Made by a program: the position numbers and the translations under genes | Source: Phialophora verrucosa | Taxonomy: Eukaryota > Ascomycota > Eurotiomycetes > Chaetothyriales > Herpotrichiellaceae | DNA: 64,000 nt | Assembly (NCBI GenBank): GCA_002099365.1 | Contig: MSED01000015.1 | Span: forward strand, 1,426,001 to 1,490,000 | Direction of reading: 5' to 3' | Shown here: in pieces, positions 1 to 8,183 of the stretch | Position numbering within the stretch: position 1 is the first letter of the stretch | Layout of the letters: every line of letters starts with the position of its first letter | The notes under the pieces: generated by a model | The model's input: the letters and a program-made list of their open reading frames with translations, nothing else | The model's database searches: none | Told to the model about the DNA's origin: nothing

Positions 1-955
1 CGTGAACACTCCCTTTTTGGCATTCTTTGCGGCGTTCTCGGCGTTTCTGAACTGAGCCATTTGGTTTCCGAGCAGGGTGACGTGTTGGTCGTTGGAACGC
101 GCAAGACCGGCCTCGAGGAGGAACATGGCAATGTTGCCTCTCGGATGCAGCACATTTGCGATAAGCTGATTCTGCGGTGTGACGCCGAGAAGCTCGACGT
201 TGACTTTCCGCTGATGTAGTCTCTCGTCCACGAACGAGTGTGCTTCGGTGCCATAAGGCTCGGCCGGTACGTCCTTGCCTTCCGGAGTCGTTCTCTTTGT
301 GGCAGGGGTTCGGACGCCAGCCAGTACAAGCATGGTCTGAATGTGCCTCGTAGGTGTGAGGATGAGACGAGCGATCAAACGGTCTCCGGTCAAGACCCTC
401 TCAATGATGGCTTCGATCTTCTTGCCCTTCTGTTGCTCCACCAAAGCGTTTGGATCAGAGACTTCGGAGGAGTTCTCAATCTGGCCGCCCTTGGCCCACA
501 GCCCTTTGCCCTGGGACTTTGCATCGCTTTCTAACGACCTGAGCTTGTCGAGGTATGCCAGAGCTTCCTCATCGTCCTCTTTCTTCCCGGCGTCTTCCCG
601 CACTTTGGCCCAACCTTCCTGCACGATGAGATTGGGTAGTTCCTTGCCGTCGGGCAGTATGACTCGACCGTATTCGCGCTTCGTAGTCGGAATGGCATAT
701 AAGATTTGGAACTGGACGACCTTGCCCAAGACGAGTTCGCGAATGAACTCGCGGGACTGGAAGGCGAAAGGCTGTGGATGTCAGCAGGGGATGTTCGATC
801 GGCCCGTCCATGTGACCAACCTCGTCACCTTCTCTCTTCAACCTCGGGGCACTGATGTAGGCCAGCGACAGCGTTCGCTCGGCGCCCTTTTGGTTGGTGA
901 TGATCAAGGTGTCGCCTGACAGAATGCTCTTGACTCGAGCTTGGAGAAGGGCCAT
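1..955 (-). CDS. Tudor-SN / SND1-type staphylococcal-nuclease-like protein, N-terminal part
   Basis: The protein starts MALLQARVKSILSGDTLII, the opening of a staphylococcal-nuclease-like (SN) repeat. Tudor-SN proteins carry four such repeats and a Tudor-SN hybrid module; they bind RNA and act in RNA metabolism and stress granules. Exon 1 is 821-955. A 49-base intron (772-820, GTTGGT...CCACAG) joins GDE to PFAFQSREF in frame, and exon 2 runs off the left edge. About 302 residues are visible, holding one full SN repeat (to about residue 150) and the start of a second (VLTGDRLIARLIL...TPATKRTTPEG, then the ARSNDQHVTLLG stretch). The C-terminal SN and Tudor modules lie outside the window. The ATG at 955 is the first in frame. 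It diverges from the isochorismatase-family gene. The family call is firm; catalytic status cannot be judged from this part. Confidence 0.88.
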
Positions 956-1681
956 GGTGGGAGAATTCTGAGGGTAGGCTCAAAGCTTGCAAGGACAGCA
1001 CTAGAAGACAATTGATAACGCTATGCGAAGGAAGGGTACAGCTGTGAGGGTAAGTGACGGCGGTGTCTTGTGCTGGACAGGCTCTTGTGGACAGTTTTCT
1101 ATTTACCTTTCGTTCTTTGTGGGGTAAAGGCTCTCGTGCTTCGAGACCCTTAGTAACTACCCTGGTTAGGCATAGTCGCCCATCGACACTGATTCATGCT
1201 TGACGTCATCTCGTGATGCGCCGCCGCTGGAGTGACACGGCCTCGAACCGCCCAGGGAGTACGAGTACGGGTATCACTGAGGAGGCTGAAAGTGCTGGAT
1301 TCGACGCAGAGCATCTGTTGAGTGAGCGTCGAAGGAGCCCAGCTCGGAGAAGAGCGCGGGCGCACCAAGCATCAACATCAAGCGTGCCTCAATATGGCCG
1401 CCGCTCCTTCCACTTTTGGACTTGATGCTTATCGCTGCGGGGTTCGCAGACTGGCAACTATTCTGACAAGTTGTGACACCCAGCAGCGATGATGGGGAGA
1501 TGGGGAGGGAAACTATTTCTTGTTCATGTCGATTGCTCTTGGAGACGAGTCTCATTAACGTATCCTACAGGCGTCTGAAGTTTCAGTGAACTAACTTGGT
1601 TGTTGACGCTCAACTGACCTCTGCTCCTTGCTTTCTACTTACAGCCTCGTCCTCGCCATTCAGTACAGGCCACACATCAAC
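956..1681. promoter_or_regulatory. Divergent intergenic region between SND1 and the isochorismatase-family gene
   Basis: No convincing coding frame. It must hold both promoters. A pyrimidine-rich stretch ending CTTACAG at 1644, with AACTGAC about 30 bases before it, looks like the acceptor of a 5'-leader intron of the downstream gene. Confidence 0.45.
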
Positions 1682-2776
1682 ATGGACAACACCGACCCAA
1701 CGCACAGAAAAGCCATCATCGGCAACCCCTCGTCCACGTTCTGGCTCTATGATTCCAAGACAGGATTCGACCTCACTCATCCAGCAACGCCCACCACTGC
1801 GACCCCGACACCAAATCACACCATTAAGACCAATACCCTGCCGATTACAATCCACCCACCCAAATCGGCCCTCGTGATCATCGACATGCAGAATTTCTTC
1901 CTCTCCCCCCAACTAGGCCGTCCAAAGGATTCGAAAGGACTGCTCGCTCAGCAGCAACTGCTGAAATACGCAATTCCCGCGGCACGGAAAGCCGGCGTGC
2001 GAATCATCTGGGTTAACTGGGGCCTCACACAGCAGGAAATTGATGAAATGCCACCCGCAACATTGCGGGCTTTCGGCTTTGAGACCGTCCTTGCCTCGGA
2101 GTGGGAGTCGTATGAGAAGGTCGAGAAGAAGCAGGCGGCGATCGACTCTCACGGTGTGAACGAGGGGTGTCACAAATTTCCAGACCCGCAGATCGAGACG
2201 TCGGGCAAGAATCCCAGAATTTACAGGGGCCTTGGCCAGGAGATCGGCGCCGTTCCCATGGGCGATGGTAACACCGTGCAAGGAGGGAGACTCTTGATGA
2301 GAGACACCTGGAATGCTGACTTGACTCCGGAGCTCAAGCAGTCGTACGAAGAAGAGGGAAAGATGGCAAACCCGCCGGACTTGTGGATTCATAAGAATCG
2401 CATGTCTGGTCTGTGGGGCGAGAAGACCGACTGCACCGAGTTCCTCGACAAGGAGGGAATCAAGACTCTGTTCTTTGCCGGGGTGAACACCGATCAATGC
2501 GTTGGTGGAAGTCTGCAGGATGTAAGTCTCCCTTTTCATTACCGATCACACTCACCTACACACACTCTCTCTCTCTCTTGACGTGCCTCGCCTGATATTT
2601 GTATCCCCTTCCAGGCCTTCTCCAAAGGGTACGATGTAGTCCTCCTCTCCGACGGCGCCGGCACAACAAGCCCATCGAGCTCCCAAGAGAGCATAGAATT
2701 CAACTGTGCCAAGACCTGGGGGTTCTGTGTGTCGTGTAAGGACTTCGCCGAAGGGTTGGGCCTTCAGGGGAAGTAG
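1682..2776 (+). CDS. Isochorismatase-family cysteine hydrolase
   Basis: A 333-residue protein in two exons (1682-2521 and 2615-2776), with an intron 2522-2614 (GTAAGT...CCAG) that contains a CT repeat. Family landmarks are in order: the catalytic Asp in VIIDMQNFF (about residue 67), the catalytic Lys in WIHKNRMSGLWG (about 238), and the nucleophilic Cys in GVNTDQCVGG (about 274). After the intron come AFSKGYDVVLLSDG and the final helix, so the fold is complete. The family hydrolyses amides or vinyl ethers; the substrate cannot be predicted. The insert between the Asp and Lys motifs (GNTVQGGRLLMRDTWNADL) is typical of fungal nicotinamidase-like members of unknown substrate. I chose the ATG at 1682; the frame is open a little further upstream but has no earlier ATG. 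Confidence 0.9.
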
Positions 2777-3184
2777 AGGCTTGTTTGCCGCCTCGCAGGG
2801 CCGAAAGTGACCGGTCGATACTAATCATTCGTGATGTGGGAGCAAAAAGTCCTCGACGTGCATTCTGCGTTCATGAGCCCCTTTCCAAATCTTGCAATGC
2901 CACGTAGTAGGGTACTATGCAGCTCAGACATGTGAATGTGACAAGATCTTCAACCATGCCTTCCTCCGTCCTGAAATATTCCCCACGACCCTAAAATTGC
3001 CACTTTCGGCGGCGATGTGGCGATTAGCCGCGACTGTCAGAGTTGAACAGACAGGTTCGTCGAGTGTCGAGTGGCGCCTTTGAATCTCATGTTTTCACGT
3101 CTCAGGTCTGGAACAAAACTTAGGAGGCAGCACGCAGTGGTAACAGTAAAATGAGGGGGGAATGAAAGGCATATTGATCACCAT
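2777..3184. other. Convergent intergenic region
   Basis: Lies between the 3' ends of the hydrolase gene and the repeat-protein gene. Nothing recognisable apart from short chance frames; presumably holds both 3' UTRs. Confidence 0.4.
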
Positions 3185-3349
3185 CTATGGCCTTCTCGTA
3201 GTGACGACTTCTCTCCCGTTGAATCTCCCTTCCGAACACCTTTCCTTCGGATCAGATTGACGGTAATGGTGTACTCCCTCCAAGCTGAACTGCTTGAACG
3301 CCTGAGCCTCATTACCATTCTCGTGACCGTAAAAGACCTGTCCGGGCAT

Positions 3350-6300
3350 TTAAAGGTGGCCTCCATCACCATCGAGCCAAAAAATGCACGTGTCGAGACC
3401 AATACCCTGCTGCTGTTCTTGGCGGGCGTACTTGCTAGATTCAAGTCCACGTTGCTGCGGCGGCGACGGCTGGGCAGCATATTTGCTCCCTTCGAGGCCA
3501 ACGACCGGCTGCTGTTGCGGCTGAGGGGCGTATCTGCTCGCTTCGAGGCCTCCGTCCTGTTGCTCCTCTTCTTGGCTGGCGTATCTTCTCCCTTCGAGGC
3601 CAACAACCCGTTGCTGTTGCGGCCGGGGTGCAAACCTGCTGGCTTGGAGGTCATTACCCCGTAGCTGTTGGGGTCGGAGAGCAAGTCTGCTCCCTTCAAG
3701 GCCAGCACTGGGCTGCTCTTGCTGTTGTGGGCGGGCATGTCGGCTGCCTTCGAGGCCGATCTCCTGCTGTTGTTGTTGAGCATGTTGACTGCCTTCAAAG
3801 CCAACATCCTGCTGCTGCTGTCGAGCATATAGACTGCCTTCGATGCCGACCTCATGCTCCTGTCGTTGAGCAAATCGGCTGCCTTCGAGTCCAACATGGG
3901 GCTGCTCTTGCTGTTGCTGGAGGGCATGTTGGCTGTCGTCGATGCCAACACGAGGTTGCTCTTCCTGTTGTTGGGGGGCATATCGACTGCCCTCTAGACC
4001 AACATGGGGCTGCTCGTGCTCCTGTTGGAAAGCTTGTCGACGGCCTTCTAGGCCAACGTCCGGCTCCTGTTGGTCAGCATATCGGCTGCCTTCGAGACCA
4101 AGGGGTTGTTGCTCCTGCGGTGGTTGCTCCTGCGGTTGCTGGGGTGCGTATCGACTGCCTTCAAGCCCAGCAGGTGGCTGCCTCAATTGTTCTTGGTGAG
4201 CAAATCTGCTGCCTTCGAGTCCAATATGGGGCTGCAATTGCTGTTGCGGGGGGGCATCTCGGCTGCCTTCGAGGCCGACCTCCTGCTGTCGTTGAGCATA
4301 TCCGCTACCTTCGAAGCCAGTAACGGGCTGCTCCTGCAGTTGTTGGGGGGCATATCGGCTCCCTTCGAGACCTGCACGGGGGCGTTGCTCTTGCTCTTGT
4401 TGTGGGGTAGATAGACTGCCCTCCAGACCGATAGGGGGGTGCTGCTCCTGTTGGTAAGCATATCGGCTACCTTCAAGACCAACAAGGGGTTGTTGCTCCT
4501 GCGGTTGTTGGGGTGCGTATCGACTGCCTTCAAGGCCAGCAGGTGGCCGAGTCAATTGTTCTTGGCGAGCAAATCTGCTGCCTTCGAGTCCAACGTGGGG
4601 CGGCTGTTCCCGTGGTTGTTGCGGAGCATATCGACTGCCTTCGAGGCCGACCTCCCGCACGTGTCCTTGATGACGGGGAGCTGGAGTCGGAGTGCTTGGA
4701 GCTGGCGTGTCCGAACTTGACGCAGAGACAGTGGGCGTTAAGGATAGTGTTTCCCCCGCGTCAGAGTTTGGCTCCTGAGGCTCAGCAGGCTGGAGAGGGA
4801 CAGCGGCGTCGATGGCTTCAACGGCCTCGATAACTGGACTGGAGGTGGTGGTAACAACATCGGAGGCGACAACCGGTTGCTCAGGAGAGGGTGCAGCTGA
4901 CTCCCTCGCGCCGTCGGTGCCTTCGATGCCGGATGACCCTGAAGCCAGAGCCGGAGCCGGAGAGGTGGACGCCTCTTGCTTGAAGGCGTTAATCTCATCG
5001 CTCAGAGCGCCGGTCTTCGCTTCACGTCTGTTCTTCTGGTCCAACTTTTTCTTCACAGTATGGAGCTCATTGGCAAGAGGTCGAATCCGCACTTCTAGGC
5101 TCTCCTTCTTGTCCTGCAACCGGACCACTTTTCGCTCCAGTTTCGTGAGGAGGCTCTGGGTTTTTCTGATTCGCTCGCACCGATCCTTTGGAAGATGGAC
5201 CTGGACGCGGTCGGTGTCCTTTTCTTGGACAGGCACGAGCTCTTCCCCCTCGCCGAAGCATGGGCGATTGGGATTCCTGCTGCTGTTTCGTGGCCCGGGT
5301 TGCTGTTGTGGCTGCGGCTCCTTCTGAGGGTTGAGGATTTCTTCTACCTTCTGCAGAACGGTTCCATCTTCCCTCAACAACTCAGCAGTGTTTGTACTCT
5401 GCAAGAGCGCGTCGGTATCTGTCAAGCTTTCAGACTCATCCTCAGCTTGGGCCGCTGCGTCCAGAGCCTTTGCTATACCTAACCTCTCCGAGAGGATACG
5501 GATACTGTCGCTTTTGATCTCGCGAGTCTCCTGGCTTGCCTTGCACATGTCTTCATAGTGCCCAACCAAAACTCCATTGGCGATGTTCTGCTCTTGAATC
5601 AGTTCAGCATAGGCACTCCGCCTGGACTCCAAAGCCTGTGTGGTGAGCATGAGTTCGTGTCGCAGGTGGTCGTTGGAGGGCGTGGGACGCTCGATCTCAT
5701 CACCCTGCTCCTGGGCCGGAGCCTTCTCTTCGTGAACCGGTTTGGCTTCGAAGGCCTTGCTAGCCTCCAGGGACTCGTGGGCGTTTGTTAGCAGTTGTTG
5801 CAGGCGGACGTTGGCTTCTGTAAGCTTGTCGATGTCACCTTGCTGCTTCTTGGCCTGAGTCTTCTTTTCGCGAAGCAGCTTATCGTTGAAGCTCATACTA
5901 GCCTGCAGAGCATCTTGGGCGCACTTGAGCTGTTGTTCCATGTTGGCGTTGGAGGTGGTAAGGCGATCGATCTCATCACTTTGCTCCTTGGCCACAGCAG
6001 CCTGTTCTTGAAGCAGCTGGTCGTTGAGAGTCTCACTGGACTTCAAGGACTCCTTGCATTGCTTCAGCTGTTGCTGCAAGTCGACTTTCGAGGTCTCAAG
6101 CGTCACGATCTTATCGCTCTTCTCCTTCAACACGGCCTGATACTGAGTTCTGAGGATCCCGATATTATCCTTCGCTCTGACCTTGTCTCGCTTAAGTTCT
6201 TCTGTCGCCTCGTTGACGCTGGCGCGCAGCTTTGCAATCTCGCCAGTCTTGCTTGAAGAATCTGTCTTGGCTGCATCAAGCTCTGCCTTGAGAGCTTTGA

Positions 6301-7279
6301 TAGTACTCTCGAGCTCTGCGTTCTCATCCGCCTTGGCGTGGACGTCTTGCTGGAGCTTGCGAATACTTGTGTCCAGTTCGGCCTTTGTCTTGGAGTGGCC
6401 CTCTGCACTGTTCGCAGCTTCCCGCTCATTATTCTTGGCTTCGTTCTGTGCATACTGGAGCTCGGTGGCCAACTTGTTGTTGTTCGTCTCAAGTTGGAGG
6501 ATCTTTGCACGGTCAGACTCCTTGTCGGCATGCAGCTGCTCAACTTGGGCGTGAAGGACTTGCACCGCAGTGGTCGCCTTGTTGAGTTTGGCTTCATAGG
6601 CCTCCTTTTCAGTCTTGAGCACACCGGACTCCAACACGGCGTCGAGGGCATGCTGCAGCGACACATGCATCGGTTCATCTTCTCGAGTTTTGTACAGCTC
6701 AATGAGATTGTCCATGACCAGGGCGGCTTTCTCATCCTCTTCGAGCCATACATACGTGACAGCATTGGTCTCTGCTTGGCTGACGGCAACTTGTTCGGTT
6801 TGCGGCTGGACAGGAGTGGTGTGACTGTGCTGGTCATCCTCGTTTATTGTGACATTGACTTCAAGTTCATCAAGCTGCGGTGGGAGTAGAGGAGTAACGT
6901 AGTCGACTCGCTCTTCCTCTTCTGCTTCATCTTCCATCGGTGCTGCTTGCGGTGAGCATGGAAGGCCTACTTCGAGGCCTTCAAGCTGCGGTGAGGATGG
7001 AGGAGTGGAATGGTCGACTTGCTCGGCTTCTTCTTGGCCTCCATCTGCTGCTTCCAAAGGTGCTATTTGCTGCGACGACGGAGGGCCTTCGACCACTGGC
7101 GACCTTGGCCAGTAGCGCCAAGCGAACGTGAGGAGTATGAGATGAAAGGATATCACGGCCAGAACTTGAATCAGTCTAGACTCCGAAAAGCCATCGAGTA
7201 GTCCCGAGACCTTCGTCATCTCAACTGCCACTTCGCGAACCTTGGCCAATAAGTCCGTCCAGGAAATGTAGTTCGCCAT
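3350..7279 (-). CDS. Coiled-coil membrane-anchored protein with C-terminal GLEGSRYA repeats
   Basis: A 1309-residue open frame from ATG 7279; I do not recognise the family. In order: a short N-terminal helix; one hydrophobic segment (about 35-57, LIQVLAVISFHLILLTFAWRYW) likely to be a membrane anchor; two acidic units of about 38 residues that resemble each other (each with SPQ or SSQQ, an acidic run, then STPPSSPQL or TPLLPPQL ending LEGLEV or LDELEV); a long coiled coil (about 180-620) rich in K/E/Q/L heptads; a second basic coiled segment (about 690-780); a Ser/Thr/Pro-rich linker; and 24 Gln-rich repeats (877-1291). The anchor plus rod suggests a membrane tether or scaffold, which is inference. 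The frame ends at TAA 3350-3352 but stays open for 54 codons beyond it, so the annotated C-terminus may be wrong because of a missed intron. Confidence 0.7.
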   Translation of the reverse strand: MANYISWTDLLAKVREVAVEMTKVSGLLDGFSESRLIQVLAVISFHLILLTFAWRYWPRSPVVEGPPSSQQIAPLEAADGGQEEAEQVDHSTPPSSPQLEGLEVGLPCSPQAAPMEDEAEEEERVDYVTPLLPPQLDELEVNVTINEDDQHSHTTPVQPQTEQVAVSQAETNAVTYVWLEEDEKAALVMDNLIELYKTREDEPMHVSLQHALDAVLESGVLKTEKEAYEAKLNKATTAVQVLHAQVEQLHADKESDRAKILQLETNNNKLATELQYAQNEAKNNEREAANSAEGHSKTKAELDTSIRKLQQDVHAKADENAELESTIKALKAELDAAKTDSSSKTGEIAKLRASVNEATEELKRDKVRAKDNIGILRTQYQAVLKEKSDKIVTLETSKVDLQQQLKQCKESLKSSETLNDQLLQEQAAVAKEQSDEIDRLTTSNANMEQQLKCAQDALQASMSFNDKLLREKKTQAKKQQGDIDKLTEANVRLQQLLTNAHESLEASKAFEAKPVHEEKAPAQEQGDEIERPTPSNDHLRHELMLTTQALESRRSAYAELIQEQNIANGVLVGHYEDMCKASQETREIKSDSIRILSERLGIAKALDAAAQAEDESESLTDTDALLQSTNTAELLREDGTVLQKVEEILNPQKEPQPQQQPGPRNSSRNPNRPCFGEGEELVPVQEKDTDRVQVHLPKDRCERIRKTQSLLTKLERKVVRLQDKKESLEVRIRPLANELHTVKKKLDQKNRREAKTGALSDEINAFKQEASTSPAPALASGSSGIEGTDGARESAAPSPEQPVVASDVVTTTSSPVIEAVEAIDAAVPLQPAEPQEPNSDAGETLSLTPTVSASSSDTPAPSTPTPAPRHQGHVREVGLEGSRYAPQQPREQPPHVGLEGSRFARQEQLTRPPAGLEGSRYAPQQPQEQQPLVGLEGSRYAYQQEQHPPIGLEGSLSTPQQEQEQRPRAGLEGSRYAPQQLQEQPVTGFEGSGYAQRQQEVGLEGSRDAPPQQQLQPHIGLEGSRFAHQEQLRQPPAGLEGSRYAPQQPQEQPPQEQQPLGLEGSRYADQQEPDVGLEGRRQAFQQEHEQPHVGLEGSRYAPQQQEEQPRVGIDDSQHALQQQQEQPHVGLEGSRFAQRQEHEVGIEGSLYARQQQQDVGFEGSQHAQQQQQEIGLEGSRHARPQQQEQPSAGLEGSRLALRPQQLRGNDLQASRFAPRPQQQRVVGLEGRRYASQEEEQQDGGLEASRYAPQPQQQPVVGLEGSKYAAQPSPPQQRGLESSKYARQEQQQGIGLDTCIFWLDGDGGHL
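3407..4651 (-). repeat. Array of 24 coding repeats, consensus GLEGSRYAPQQxQEQ
   Basis: Twenty-four units of 13-23 codons (39-69 bases), most 15-19 codons. The core is (V)GLEGSR(Y/F)A, followed by a variable Gln/Glu/Pro spacer. The core is much better conserved than the spacer. Units nearest the stop are the most diverged (NDLQASRFA, RGLESSKYA). The block FARQEQL..GLEGSRYAPQQPQEQ..SRYAYQQ (units 2-4) recurs as FAHQEQL..GLEGSRYAPQQPQEQ..SRYADQQ (units 9-11), which shows segmental duplication inside the array. Confidence 0.9.
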
Positions 7280-8183
7280 GGCCGGAGCACTGGAAACAAC
7301 AGTCAGTATATTTCCTTGGTTAGGATTGGGTGAACCTCCTCGTGAGGTAGTAACTAATCTGGTTTCCCGGAGGCTTCGTTATTCAAGAACGGAGAAGACA
7401 AGCCAAGATGGGAACGGAAAGCAGACGGTATGGGCGGGTAATGGGGAGGTAGAGACTCGCGTTGGATTTCGGGTTGAGTGAGGCCTGGAGAATGGTGAGA
7501 CGACCGATCGCGCTGTTCTTGCGATGAGATCCCTGAGCCTTGGTGGGCTGTTTGCGGAAGATTGGAGTTTGGAGGTGAAGTTGGCAGAATGCCGTAGTGC
7601 GAGCGAGTCTGGTGCACAGAGAATATGACGGAAATGGCCGAATGGCAGTCAGTTGATGATATATGGATAGGGTTGCAATATGGCAGGCGTACAAGAAGGG
7701 GTTTGACAAAGATAATTGCGCGTGGAGTTGAGGGGACGGTTGAAGAAAAACAAATTTCGGAAGAAAGAAGATCTTATCTGTCTGGTTCAATGGAGGAGGT
7801 TGAAGGCACAAAGCGAAGAAGCAGGTCTTTGTGTGAATCGGAATGCGCTGCCTTGAAGCAGCATGTCTTTGTTGAACTGCCTTGTGAAGCTTCACAATCG
7901 ACGAGGCTGTACACAATGCCTGACAAGGGGATCACGGGACGGAGAGGACTCCTCCCCTCAACCGGAGAGAATCTCTTTCCTTGGGCAATCCTCGGGGGGC
8001 AATGGAAGCGCGTAGACGGGGTTTGAGCCTCACAAGGTTGATGTGTAGGAGGGGTATCATGTATTGGTACAGTTTTGCCCGACGAAATTACTGACTCCCT
8101 GCAATCCTTTCGTTGCGAACACCATCGCAGCTAATCGAGACCCTCCCGTGTGCATGCTGGTAATGGTGCGTATATTTCATACA
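7280..8183. promoter_or_regulatory. Intergenic region upstream of the repeat-protein gene
   Basis: About 900 bases between the regulator's stop codon and the start of the repeat-protein gene, both on the minus strand. No credible gene; long purine-rich stretches (7735-7830 on the plus strand) read as pyrimidine-rich leader on the gene's own strand. Confidence 0.4.

Noticed and set aside
3628..4533. Plus-strand open frames rich in GCLRG/AVVEHI or SISAAFE units across the repeat array
   Set aside because: They are the mirror of the minus-strand repeats; a repeat without stop codons in one frame is often open in others. The minus frame has the anchor, the coiled coil and the full-length gene.
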